From assembly GCA_900768015.1 (NCBI GenBank), contig CAAGBI010000009.1:55435-119434 (forward strand): a stretch of DNA of 64,000 bases, written 5' to 3'. Under the pieces are notes generated by a model. The model was not told the origin of the DNA. It made no database searches and was given only the letters and a program-made list of their open reading frames with translations. Position numbers and translations under genes: made by a program. The stretch comes from an uncultured Alistipes sp. GTDB taxonomy: Bacteria > Bacteroidota > Bacteroidia > Bacteroidales > Rikenellaceae. Of the stretch, positions 43,803-52,034 are shown piece after piece. Numbering within the stretch: the stretch's first letter is position 1; every line of letters starts with the position of its first letter.

Positions 43803-44828
43803 ATGCAGATAGCAAGAAGTAAGATAGAACAGCTTCGTGATTACATCGAGCAGCCACAGCGCGTGGTTATCCTCTCGCATACAAATCCCGATGGCGATGC
43901 CATAGGCTCGTCGCTTGCATGGGCAGAGGTGCTTAAGCGTCATGGTCACGAGGTAACATGTATTCTTCCCAATAAGTTCCCCTACTACCTCGACTTCATG
44001 CCTGGTTGTGGCGATATGGTGATATACAAAAACGATACGGAGTGTCGTGCAGCAGCGGCGGTGCGTAGTGCCGACCTTATCTTCTGCCTCGACTTCCACA
44101 CAATGTCGCGCCTCGATGGCCTCGGTGATCTTATCGACGAGAATCAGCACGCTAAGCGTATATTAATTGACCACCACCTCAACCCCGTGGAGGACTTTGA
44201 CCTTATGATTTCCTACCCCGAGGCCTCGAGCACATGTTATATGGTGGCACTCCTCGTAGAGACTATGTTTGGCGCCGAGAGCATCTCGAAGGATATGGCG
44301 ATAAATATCTTTGTCGGCATGATGACCGACACGGGTAACTTCGCATTCTCGAGTGTTACGCCCGATGTCTTCCGCATGGTGTCGGTGCTTGCAGCAAAGG
44401 GTATCTCGATCCCCGAGATTCATAATAATGTATATAACTCCTTCACCGAGGGTCGTGCCCGCCTGTTTGGCTATGTCATAAATCGCAAGATGAAGATCTT
44501 CCACAACGGCACCGTAACACACATGTCGCTCACGGAGGAGGAGATGCGTCGCTTCTGGTTCCAGCAGGGCGATAGCGAGGGCTTCGTGAACTACCCCTTG
44601 CAGATTAAGAAGATGAAGGTGTCGGCGATGTTTACCGAGCATACCGACTTTATCCGTGTGTCGTTGCGCTCGCGAGGCGATATAGATGTCAATATCTTTG
44701 CTCAGCGCTACTTCAATGGCGGTGGACACAAGAATGCTGCGGGTGGTAAGTCGTTTATGAATATGGCAGATACCATCAAGCACTTTGAGAAGTCTATTAA
44801 GGAGTACGCAAAAGAGGGTCATTTGTAA
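43803..44828 (+). CDS. nrnA: DHH-family phosphoesterase, NrnA-type oligoribonuclease/pAp phosphatase
   Basis: Degrades very short RNAs and 3',5'-phosphoadenosine phosphate, or hydrolyses cyclic dinucleotide products. The 341-residue product has the DHH motifs HTNPDGDAIGSSLAW (about 24-38), a second metal motif in FCLDFHTMSRLD, DHHLNPV (about 122-128) and MMTDTGNFAFSS. The DHHA1 motif GGGHKNAAGG (about 304-313) comes near the C-terminus. The size matches NrnA rather than the larger GdpP, which has extra membrane and GGDEF parts absent here. It is single; a family II palindrome follows. Confidence 0.88.
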   Translation: MQIARSKIEQLRDYIEQPQRVVILSHTNPDGDAIGSSLAWAEVLKRHGHEVTCILPNKFPYYLDFMPGCGDMVIYKNDTECRAAAAVRSADLIFCLDFHTMSRLDGLGDLIDENQHAKRILIDHHLNPVEDFDLMISYPEASSTCYMVALLVETMFGAESISKDMAINIFVGMMTDTGNFAFSSVTPDVFRMVSVLAAKGISIPEIHNNVYNSFTEGRARLFGYVINRKMKIFHNGTVTHMSLTEEEMRRFWFQQGDSEGFVNYPLQIKKMKVSAMFTEHTDFIRVSLRSRGDIDVNIFAQRYFNGGGHKNAAGGKSFMNMADTIKHFEKSIKEYAKEGHL

Positions 44829-44834
44829 GTCGTC

Positions 44835-44937
44835 TAACAAGACTACTTTGGCGTTGCACTTGTTCTTAAGATGCTCATTTACACTTGAGTAAACTCCGCT
44901 CTTTCGAACTGTGTGCGCCTAAAATTAGTTCTTGTTA
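44835..44937. repeat. Family II dispersed palindrome, copy 2
   Basis: Inverted ends TAACAAGACTA (44835-44845) and TTAGTTCTTGTTA (44925-44937) enclose a core (44868-44924) that matches 14377-14433 closely: ATGCTCATTTAC, GTAAACTCCGCT, TTTCG, GCCTAAAA. The ends differ between the copies while still pairing within each copy. Confidence 0.72.
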
Positions 44938-44975
44938 TACAACTTAAATATAATAACTAAGTAACCTGTAACGAA

Positions 44976-46814
44976 ATGTTTAAGACATATTTGAGACTCT
45001 TGAACTTTGCTAAGCCCTTGAGTCGATATACCGTGCCATACTTCTTCTTCGCGGCGTTGCATGCTGTGTTCAACACATTCAACTACGCGATGATTATACC
45101 CATCCTTACTACAATGTTTAATAGCGAGGGTATGAGTATGGTGGCACTAACCGAGTTCCCTGGTATAGAGTTTACCGAGGAGGGTTTCGGTAATTTGCTC
45201 TGCTATCTTTATGGTATTGCGTTTGGCGCTGGCGAGATTGACAAGGTGCGATTTATGCTGTTGTTGGGTGTTGTCACCATCTGCATGAACCTTCTTAGCA
45301 ACCTCTTCCGCTACGCCTCGGCTATGACCGTTGAGCGCCTAAGGGTGAATACTATCCAGCGTATGCGTGACGAGATGTATTCGCGCGTTCTGGAGATGAA
45401 TGTAGGCTTCTTCAGCGACCAGCGTAAGGGAGATATAATGTCGAAGATTACGCAGGATGTTATGGTCGTGCAGTATTGCATCACCAACACCCTCCAGGTA
45501 GCATTCCGCGACCCATTCCTTATCGTCGGCTATCTCGCCCTTATGATTGGTATCTCGTGGGAGTTGTCACTCTTTGCCATCATCTTCTTACCCATCGTAG
45601 GCCTTATCATTGGCCGCATAGTCAAGAAGTTGCGCCACCCTGCCAAGCGTAGTCAGGAGCGTATGGCAGATATGGTCTCTGTGCTCGATGAGTCACTCTC
45701 GGGCATGAAGATTGTCAAGGGTTATAACGCTACGCAGTTTATTATCAATAAGTTTAAGGCTATAAATAAGCACTTCTCGGAGCTTGTTATAAGCATGGCT
45801 AAGCGCCAGCAGCTGGCATCGCCCATGAGTGAGTTCTTGGGTATCACTGCTGTTGCCGTAATCCTTGTCTTTGGTGGTACTCTCGAGGCTAAGGGCTTGA
45901 TTAATGGTGCAGGATTTATCGCCTTTATCGCTGCCTTCTCGCAGATTACACGCCCCTTGCGCTCATTTATCGACCAGTTTGCCAATATCAACCAGGGTGT
46001 TGCAGCCGGTGAGCGTATCTTTACCATCATCGATGCCGAGTCGGAGGTTAAGGATAAGGCGGATGCTTCGACATTTGAGGGTCTCAAGGAGGCTATAGAG
46101 TTGTGTAATGTACACTTCTCTTACGATGGCGAGCGCGAGGTTATTAACGATGTAAGCATTAAAATTAAGAAGGGTCAGACCATAGCACTTGTAGGACCAT
46201 CGGGTGGTGGAAAGTCTACGCTTAGTGAGCTTATACCCCGTTTCTACGATGTTAATGCTGGCGAGATACTCTTTGATGGTAAGTCGATAAAAGATTACAC
46301 ACAGGAGTCGCTACGCAGCAAGATGAGCATCGTGTCACAGGATACAGTTCTCTTCAATGACTCTATCGAGGGTAACATCCTTATGGGTCGCCCCACAGCA
46401 ACGCACGACGAGGTTGTAGCGGCTTGTAAGGTGGCAAATGCCCATGGCTTTATCTCCGAGGCAAGCGAGGGTTACGATACCAATATCGGTGACCGCGGTA
46501 CAAAACTTTCGGGAGGTCAGCGTCAGCGCCTCAGCATCGCGCGTGCTGTGCTCAAGAACCCCGAGATTCTCATCCTCGATGAGGCGACATCTGCCCTCGA
46601 CACCGAGAGCGAGAAACTCGTTCAGGATGCCCTTACAAACCTTCTTAAGGGTCGTACATCAATCGTCATCGCCCACCGCCTCAGCACCATCTATAATGCC
46701 GACCGAATCTATGTTATAGACCAGGGTCGCGTAGCCGAGGAGGGTACACATCAGGAGCTTCTCGACAAGGGTGGTATTTATGCGCACCTCATAGAGATGC
46801 AATCCTTCAGTTAA
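44976..46814 (+). CDS. MsbA-like ABC exporter (fused permease and ATPase)
   Basis: A 612-residue half-transporter working as a homodimer in the inner membrane. Six hydrophobic helices fill 1-330. The nucleotide-binding domain has Walker A GPSGGGKSTLSELIPRF (about 405-421), the ABC signature LSGGQRQRLSIARA and Walker B ILILDEATSALDT, then the switch histidine in IVIAHRLSTI. Lipid A core or drug export is the usual role of this subfamily. No partner half-transporter is adjacent, supporting a homodimer. It stands alone after nrnA, and its stop codon forms the start of a family I element. Confidence 0.88.
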   Translation: MFKTYLRLLNFAKPLSRYTVPYFFFAALHAVFNTFNYAMIIPILTTMFNSEGMSMVALTEFPGIEFTEEGFGNLLCYLYGIAFGAGEIDKVRFMLLLGVVTICMNLLSNLFRYASAMTVERLRVNTIQRMRDEMYSRVLEMNVGFFSDQRKGDIMSKITQDVMVVQYCITNTLQVAFRDPFLIVGYLALMIGISWELSLFAIIFLPIVGLIIGRIVKKLRHPAKRSQERMADMVSVLDESLSGMKIVKGYNATQFIINKFKAINKHFSELVISMAKRQQLASPMSEFLGITAVAVILVFGGTLEAKGLINGAGFIAFIAAFSQITRPLRSFIDQFANINQGVAAGERIFTIIDAESEVKDKADASTFEGLKEAIELCNVHFSYDGEREVINDVSIKIKKGQTIALVGPSGGGKSTLSELIPRFYDVNAGEILFDGKSIKDYTQESLRSKMSIVSQDTVLFNDSIEGNILMGRPTATHDEVVAACKVANAHGFISEASEGYDTNIGDRGTKLSGGQRQRLSIARAVLKNPEILILDEATSALDTESEKLVQDALTNLLKGRTSIVIAHRLSTIYNADRIYVIDQGRVAEEGTHQELLDKGGIYAHLIEMQSFS

Positions 46815-46943
46815 TTTCTTGTGATAGTGGCGCGTTAGCGGCACAACACTAAAAGTAAACCACCTTGGGCTGTACTAAAGTGTACTATCCCAAGGTGGTT
46901 TCTTTTGTGATGCACCACTACCACACCACTCTGACAAGAAATT
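46813..46943 (+). repeat. Family I 3'-end hairpin element, copy C (after the ABC exporter)
   Basis: Inverted ends AATTTCTTGTGATAGTGG (46813-46830, overlapping the stop codon) and CCACTCTGACAAGAAATT (46926-46943), 16 of 18 paired. The hairpin 46857-46901 has perfect 13-base arms AAACCACCTTGGG and CCCAAGGTGGTTT around GTAC-TAAAGT-GTAC, followed by CTTTTG. Outside the stem it is nearly identical to copy D. Confidence 0.85.
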
Positions 46944-46990
46944 GGGGTCTCGGTGCTAATTCGCGTTTTCGCGAGATAGTTTAGTGAATT

Positions 46991-47044
46991 TTAAGGAATT
47001 TAGGGTGTTTAGAGAATTTAGCGCGCCCACCCTATATTCCTTAA
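46991..47044. repeat. Family III palindrome, copy 2
   Basis: TTAAGGAATTTAGGGTG (46991-47007) pairs at 16 of 17 positions with CACCCTATATTCCTTAA (47028-47044); further TTAAACTCCCTAACCC units follow. It lies 47 bases beyond family I copy C, the same side as in copy 1. Confidence 0.7.
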
Positions 47045-47082
47045 TCTCCTTAAACTCCCTAACCCTATTTTCACCCAGATAT

Positions 47083-47135
47083 AAAAAACGGCTACGCACG
47101 AATCAATCTCTCATTTGGGTTGACTCGTGCGTAGC
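47083..47135 (-). terminator. Terminator of the candidate small RNA
   Basis: On the minus strand GCTACGCACGAGTCAA pairs with TTGATTCGTGCGTAGC (one mismatch), followed by CGTTTTTT. Confidence 0.85.
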
Positions 47136-47338
47136 ACCGGACACATTAAAATATTCATTAACCAATATTGTACATGACCCACTAACTAAGGTCGATATTG
47201 CAATTTGAAGAACGATGCGAAGTAGAGATTAACCAATAAAATCTTCCAAGTAACACCTCTTAAAAAAAAGATATATTTTTAACCTTACTCGAAAGCCCTA
47301 AACTGCGGTGTTAAAGCGCAGATTGTTGACCTCTTTTC
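47083..47338 (-). ncRNA. Candidate small RNA with its own promoter and terminator
   Basis: A complete Bacteroidota promoter on the minus strand (TTTG at 47373-47376, 20 bases, TATATTTG at 47345-47352) predicts transcription from about 47338. About 200-250 bases further lies a strong terminator: arms 47120-47135 and 47091-47106, pairing at 15 of 16 positions, then a six-T run. No open frame of useful length lies between. The segment repeats ATTAACCAATA (plus strand, 47157-47167 and 47228-47238). I cannot place it in a known RNA family. Confidence 0.5.
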
Positions 47339-47344
47339 ACAATG

Positions 47345-47376
47345 CAAATATATATCAATGATGGGCGGTGACCAAA
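47345..47376 (-). promoter_or_regulatory. Orphan consensus promoter
   Basis: TTTG-N20-TATATTTG on the minus strand, a full match to the Bacteroidota -33/-7 consensus, with no protein gene downstream before the terminator at 47083-47135. Confidence 0.75.
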
Positions 47377-47422
47377 TTTTAAGACAAAAAAGATTTCGCA
47401 AACCCATTTTTACTATACTGAA

Positions 47423-47486
47423 AATCAATGAGTTACAAAATAATTTTTTACAAAATTTTCGCAAGCCTGATAATCAATGAGTTACA
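47423..47486. repeat. Direct repeat pair AATCAATGAGTTACA
   Basis: Exact 15-base copies at 47423-47437 and 47472-47486, 49 bases apart, upstream of the orphan promoter. The stretch after each contains a similar TTTCGCAA-type segment. Confidence 0.6.
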
Positions 47487-47539
47487 GCGATGTAAGTAGT
47501 AAAAATTAAATAAGTGTATAAGTAGTTGATTTTCAGCGA

Positions 47540-49225
47540 CTAACGGTCGCCGAGTGAAGAGATGAGCAGTTCGGCATCTTTTGCATCGCACTCCTTAATT
47601 TTTAGTTTGATGCGGTATTTTGTCTTAGATAGGGCAACGGGATTTGTCTCCATAAAGACACAAATTGCGCGTGATGAGAAGCCAGCATAACTATATAACA
47701 CTACTCGCTGCTCCTTGGCGTTGAGTCGTGGACACTGTTCGCGCAGTTTCTGCATGAGGTTATCACGACAGTTGTTCACGAGCTTCTCAAGCTCCTCGAT
47801 GCGTGCCTCGTCGCTCTTGATAGACTCTATAGTCTCGCACACCTGCTCGAAGACCTTTGTCGAGTGGCGCGATGTATCGCTATACTCATAGTAGGTATCG
47901 CAAAGGCGATTAAGGTCTGTAAGGCGGTCGTTATAAAGGTGGTCGACAGCCTCGGAGAGCGAATCCGAGGTGTTGCGTGTTGTGAGCTGCAGCTCGTGAA
48001 TAGTATCGATATACTGCTGTATGTCGCGCTTCCTCTTGGTCGAAAAACCGCGGAAGACAGCGATTAGGATTGTTGCGATAATGGCAATTGCGACATAGAG
48101 AGCAACATTTCGCTGGCGCGTAATCTTTGCTGCCTCCTTTTGATTTTCAAGAGAGTTTCGCAACATATCTATCTGGTAGGTGAGCACGGGCTGATTCGAT
48201 GCCTCCACCAACGACTTATCGAGGCGTAGGATTATCTTATTCATCCAGTACATAGTCATCTCCTTGTCATTCCTACCACTATATAGTCGGTATTTAGCCT
48301 TTTCGATAATAGCCTCGTCTACATGGGGCTGACTCTCTGCCAAGGCTATATATTGCTCGGCAAGGTCATACTCTTCTTGATAACAGCATACCAGAGCACG
48401 CACGGCATAATAGCGCGACACGAACCACAGTACGCAGTCATACTCCTCGAACATAGCGACCACCTCGCTGCACTTCTCATAGTCCTTCTGTTGTAGGTAT
48501 ATCTCGCACAACTCGTGCAGCACGGCACACAGAAAATCCTTATTGGCAGTCTCTATGGCGTAGTCTCGTGCCTGAATAAAGTATGCCTCTGCCTCCTCGT
48601 AGTTACGCATCTTGAGCATCGCCTGGCCCATGTTGTAGATGGTGTAATAGGTGTGGTATGGCAGGTCGAGTTTCTTAAAGCAGTTGTAGGCAAGGTTATA
48701 CTCCTCAAAGCTCCTCTGGTAGCAGAAGCACGAACGATATACATCACCCATGCTACGATATACCACACCCTTGAGGCGGTTGTTTGGGTGGACCTTCAGC
48801 GACTGCAGCGCCTCGATATATGACAATATGGCTTCGGGGTTCTGATTTGCTAACTGCTGCACCATGCCGTGTTGGAAGCAGGCACGCGCACGATGGTCAT
48901 GGTCGTTACGATGCTTGAAGTAGTTGAAGCATATAGATGTGAGTGAGTCGCTCGTAATAAGTTTGCGGTTGTAGTAGCACGCCTCGCTATATACCAGGGC
49001 GTAGTGGGCAAGCTCGCTATTAGTGGCAATATGCTCGCGGTCTATGCTCTCCATTATTGCGAGTGCCTCAACAGGGTCGCTCATAAGCAGTGACTCTGCG
49101 CGCTCCACATCGTCCATCTCCGCGGCGTGATGGGTGCAGCTCACAACAAACAACACCATCACAACACCCGCGATACGAAGCATTGCCATGAGACCATTGT
49201 GTAATTTGTTGTAAGCGTTACGCAT
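47540..49225 (-). CDS. Membrane-anchored TPR protein with C-terminal HTH
   Basis: A 561-residue probable one-component regulator. It has an N-terminal hydrophobic segment with lipobox-like VVSC (Cys30), a periplasmic TPR array (about 40-345, e.g. YNMGQAMLKMRNYEEAEAYF), a transmembrane helix at about 374-393 and a cytoplasmic coiled region. The C-terminal segment at about 501-546 (LNAKEQRVVLYSYAGFSSRA then LSKTKYRIKLKIKE) resembles LuxR-type helix-turn-helix. Such TPR-TM-HTH proteins are common in Bacteroidota and often control neighbouring glycan genes. It is divergent from the pullulanase gene 158 bases away, the likely target by position. Its promoter box TATCTTTG is at 49246-49253 (minus). 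Confidence 0.75.
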   Translation of the reverse strand: MRNAYNKLHNGLMAMLRIAGVVMVLFVVSCTHHAAEMDDVERAESLLMSDPVEALAIMESIDREHIATNSELAHYALVYSEACYYNRKLITSDSLTSICFNYFKHRNDHDHRARACFQHGMVQQLANQNPEAILSYIEALQSLKVHPNNRLKGVVYRSMGDVYRSCFCYQRSFEEYNLAYNCFKKLDLPYHTYYTIYNMGQAMLKMRNYEEAEAYFIQARDYAIETANKDFLCAVLHELCEIYLQQKDYEKCSEVVAMFEEYDCVLWFVSRYYAVRALVCCYQEEYDLAEQYIALAESQPHVDEAIIEKAKYRLYSGRNDKEMTMYWMNKIILRLDKSLVEASNQPVLTYQIDMLRNSLENQKEAAKITRQRNVALYVAIAIIATILIAVFRGFSTKRKRDIQQYIDTIHELQLTTRNTSDSLSEAVDHLYNDRLTDLNRLCDTYYEYSDTSRHSTKVFEQVCETIESIKSDEARIEELEKLVNNCRDNLMQKLREQCPRLNAKEQRVVLYSYAGFSSRAICVFMETNPVALSKTKYRIKLKIKECDAKDAELLISSLGDR

Positions 49226-49245
49226 ATAAAAAAATTTTAGCGATA

Positions 49246-49344
49246 CAAAGATATAAAAAAACTCTCTCGTTGTATTGCTAATAGGCTGGAAATTATAGAA
49301 AAAAGGTCATAAGGGGGAAAATTAAATAATTTTTCGTAACTTTG
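49246..49344. promoter_or_regulatory. Divergent promoters for the TPR regulator and pulA
   Basis: TATCTTTG on the minus strand (complement of 49246-49253) faces the regulator and TAACTTTG on the plus strand (49337-49344) faces pulA. The shared space is about 80 bases, suited to joint control. Confidence 0.6.
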
Positions 49345-49383
49345 TGATATATCGCGAAATCCAAAATATATAAAATTGCACAT

Positions 49384-51357
49384 ATGCGACACATTAAAAA
49401 ACTACTTACTGGCGTGGCCGTAGCAGCTATGGTTGCGTTTGTTGCTTGCGACAACGAGGCGACTACAGAGAGGGATGACAACATCCCCACAACCCCCATT
49501 CAGGAGATGTGTTACACCCCCGAAAAGACATCTTTTGAGCTATGGGCACCAACGGCCGAGAGTGCTGTCGTGCGCCTATATAATGGTGACGAACTCGCCG
49601 AGGTTGTGGCTATGCAAAGGGGTGATAAGGGTCTTTGGAGTGCCGAGGTTGAGGGTGATAAAAAGGGTATGTACTACGCCTTTCAGGTCTCAGTGGATGG
49701 TAATATACTCAAGGAGACTGCCGGTATCTTCGCGCGCGCACTCGATGTAAATGGTAATCGTGGTGCTATCATCGACATGCGTGACACCGACCCCGAGGGC
49801 TGGAGCGAGGATAAGCGCCCCGCAGTGGACCCCACGGAGATTGTTATCTACGAGATGCACTACCGCGATATGACGGCACACGAGAGCGCAGGTAGCAGCA
49901 ATCCTGGTAAGTATATCGCCATGGCGGAGCACGGCACACGCTCACACGAGGGCCTTGCAACAGGCATAGACCACCTCCGCGAGATGGGTGTAACGCACAT
50001 CCACCTCTTGCCCACTGCCGACTTTGGCTCTATCGACGAGTCACGCCCCACAAATCAGTATAACTGGGGTTACGAGCCCAAGAACTACAACGCCCCCGAG
50101 GGCACATACTCAACTAACCCCGCAGACCCCGAGGCGCGCATCCGCGAGCTTAAGACCCTTGTTAAGGCTATGCACGATGCGGGCCTATGTGTCGTGCTCG
50201 ATGTGGTATATAACCACACTACTACTACTGAGAACTGTGGATTCGAGCTTACCGTGCCTGGTTATTTCTATCGCATGCGTGAGGATGGCTCGTTTGCCGA
50301 TGGCTCGGGCTGTGGCAACGAGACAGCGAGCGAGAAGCCTATGATGCGCAAGTATATGGTCGAGTCGTTGGAATATTGGGTTAAGGAGTACCACATTGAT
50401 GGCTTCCGCTTCGACCTCATGGCAATCCACGACATCGAGACCATGAACCTCATCCGTGAGCGCCTCGAGGCTCTAAATCCCGACATCTTGCTCTATGGTG
50501 AGGGCTGGGCAGCAAGTGCGCCCCTCTACGACGAGAGCAAACTCGCCTTCAAGCGCTACACATACCAGATGCCAGGCATCGCAGCCTTCTCTGACGACAT
50601 CCGCAACGCATTGCGTGGCACGCTCGACCTCTCGCAGGGTGGCTTCATCCATGGCGTGGAGGGTAACAAGGAGGCGTTGAAGTTTGGTATCGTGGGTGGC
50701 GTTGAGCACCCCGAGGTCAACCACTCCGAGGCTGCATGGTGTGCCGAGCCACGCCAGCATATAAGCTATGTAACCTGCCACGACGACCACAACCTCCGCG
50801 ACCGCCTCGAGCACCTATCGCCCGATGCTTCGGAGCAGGAGCGCATCAAAATGGCTAAGCTCGCACATTTCGGTGTATTCACCTCGCAGGGTGTGCCCTT
50901 CATCTTCTGCGGCGAGGAGATGTACCGCTCGAAGCGCGGCGAGAAGAATACATACAACATGCCCGATGAATATAACGCCATAGACTGGGCACTCAAGAGC
51001 CAGTATGGCGACTTGGTGGAGTACTGCAAGGGCCTTATCGCAATGCGCAAGGAGCATCCCGCATTCTCGTTGGGTACAGCCGAGGCAGTACGCGAGCACC
51101 TGAAGTTTATAGAGTGCGACAACGAGGCAGCCGTAGGCTTCGTGCTCGACAACTTGGAGGGCATAGACTCGGCAAAGCGCATCGTGGTGTTGATGAATGG
51201 CTCACGCGAGGGTGTAGAGTTTGAGATTCCCGTAGGCACATATAAGTGGATTTCGGATGGTGAGTTTGTTCACGCTAAGGGCATGGGAATGTATAATGCA
51301 AACAATGGTAAGATTGTCGTTGCTCCCATCTCAGGCGTTATCTTGGCAGAGTACTAA
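49384..51357 (+). CDS. pulA: Type I pullulanase (GH13) lipoprotein
   Basis: Debranching enzyme that cuts alpha-1,6 links in pullulan, glycogen or starch dextrins. The 657-residue product has a lipoprotein signal (VAVAAMVAFVAC), a CBM48-like N-terminal domain (about 40-130) and a GH13 barrel. The pullulanase signature YNWGYEP is at 226-232; region I is DVVYNHT. The catalytic residues are Asp344 in GFRFDLM, Glu373 in LYGEGW and Asp467 in YVTCHDDHN. A small C-terminal beta domain closes it. The signal and lipobox suggest placement on the cell surface or in the periplasm. It is divergent from a TPR-HTH regulator that probably controls it. A bidirectional terminator follows. Confidence 0.92.
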   Translation: MRHIKKLLTGVAVAAMVAFVACDNEATTERDDNIPTTPIQEMCYTPEKTSFELWAPTAESAVVRLYNGDELAEVVAMQRGDKGLWSAEVEGDKKGMYYAFQVSVDGNILKETAGIFARALDVNGNRGAIIDMRDTDPEGWSEDKRPAVDPTEIVIYEMHYRDMTAHESAGSSNPGKYIAMAEHGTRSHEGLATGIDHLREMGVTHIHLLPTADFGSIDESRPTNQYNWGYEPKNYNAPEGTYSTNPADPEARIRELKTLVKAMHDAGLCVVLDVVYNHTTTTENCGFELTVPGYFYRMREDGSFADGSGCGNETASEKPMMRKYMVESLEYWVKEYHIDGFRFDLMAIHDIETMNLIRERLEALNPDILLYGEGWAASAPLYDESKLAFKRYTYQMPGIAAFSDDIRNALRGTLDLSQGGFIHGVEGNKEALKFGIVGGVEHPEVNHSEAAWCAEPRQHISYVTCHDDHNLRDRLEHLSPDASEQERIKMAKLAHFGVFTSQGVPFIFCGEEMYRSKRGEKNTYNMPDEYNAIDWALKSQYGDLVEYCKGLIAMRKEHPAFSLGTAEAVREHLKFIECDNEAAVGFVLDNLEGIDSAKRIVVLMNGSREGVEFEIPVGTYKWISDGEFVHAKGMGMYNANNGKIVVAPISGVILAEY

Positions 51358-51377
51358 TCGCTATATCTATAATGTAG

Positions 51378-51414
51378 AAGTGCTACCCCGGTTTGAGGTA
51401 GCACTTTTATTTTA
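51378..51414. terminator. Terminator between pulA and the Skp-like genes
   Basis: AAGTGCTACC (51378-51387) pairs perfectly with GGTAGCACTT (51397-51406), with T-rich sequence on the plus side. Confidence 0.85.
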
Positions 51415-51427
51415 GTAAATTATATGG

Positions 51428-51462
51428 GACGAGGTCGCATGTGCGCCACTATCACAAGAAAT
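51428..51462 (-). repeat. Family I 3'-end element, remnant copy G (after the second Skp-like gene)
   Basis: Only the stop-proximal end is recognisable: CCACTATCACAAGAAAT (51446-51462), two bases from the stop codon of the minus-strand gene, preceded by GTGCG. The hairpin and distal end are missing; the pulA terminator occupies that place. Confidence 0.55.
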
Positions 51463-51464
51463 CG

Positions 51465-51992
51465 TTACTCGATGTTGAGCGCCTTCTTAACCTCGGGAGT
51501 GATGTCTGTGAGCGCCGCGGGGTCGAAGTATGCCAAGCCTGCAGAGGCTGCCTGGTCGCCCGCTGTGCTGAAGATAGCCATGTAACCACCCTCCACAGCA
51601 ACCTTCTTTACTGCCTCGTTAGCCTTATCGTAGATAGGGTTCATAACCTCTGCCTCCTTGCGCTGCATATCCTGCTGTGCAATCTGCTGGAAATCCTGGA
51701 AGCGCTGCTGGAGCTGACCGAGCTCCTGCTCCTTGAGCTGGCGGATAGAGTCAGTCATTGTCGATGCACTCTTCTCGTAGTCGGCAAGGCGTGTGTTGAA
51801 CTCCACCTGAATCTGCTCGAGCTGGTTCTGCAAGTCCAAGCCGTAGGCCTCGAGGTTTGCTACTGCCTCCTTATACTCGGGCATGTTGGGCACGATAGCT
51901 GCCAAGTCAACACGACCAAACTTCTGACCGAATACTGTTGTGGCCGAGAGTGCGAGGACTGCGACCAATGCCAATTTCATTAATTTCTTCAT
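51465..51992 (-). CDS. OmpH/Skp-family periplasmic chaperone, second copy
   Basis: A 175-residue periplasmic holdase for outer-membrane proteins. Signal peptide MKKLMKLALVAVLALSATTVFG is followed by the Skp pattern: a short beta-start (FGRVDLAAIVPNMPEYKEAV), a long charged coiled-coil hairpin (about 50-125, with QNQLEQIQVEFNTRLADYEK and LKEQELGQLQQRFQDFQQIA) and a closing strand region. It lies 42 bases after the first Skp-like gene in the uppS-bamA-skp-skp unit. Tandem skp genes after bamA are usual in Bacteroidota. Confidence 0.9.
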   Translation of the reverse strand: MKKLMKLALVAVLALSATTVFGQKFGRVDLAAIVPNMPEYKEAVANLEAYGLDLQNQLEQIQVEFNTRLADYEKSASTMTDSIRQLKEQELGQLQQRFQDFQQIAQQDMQRKEAEVMNPIYDKANEAVKKVAVEGGYMAIFSTAGDQAASAGLAYFDPAALTDITPEVKKALNIE

Positions 51993-52034
51993 CTCAAAAT
52001 ATGTGTTATGTTTCTAAATATTTACTTCGTTGGG

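Larger units (their letters stand above)
46944..47539. other. Long intergenic region between the ABC exporter and the TPR regulator
   Basis: About 600 bases without a protein gene. From left to right it holds the family III palindrome (46991-47044), a minus-strand terminator (47083-47135) and promoter (47345-47376) that define a candidate small RNA, and a 15-base direct repeat (47423-47437 and 47472-47486). Confidence 0.65.
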
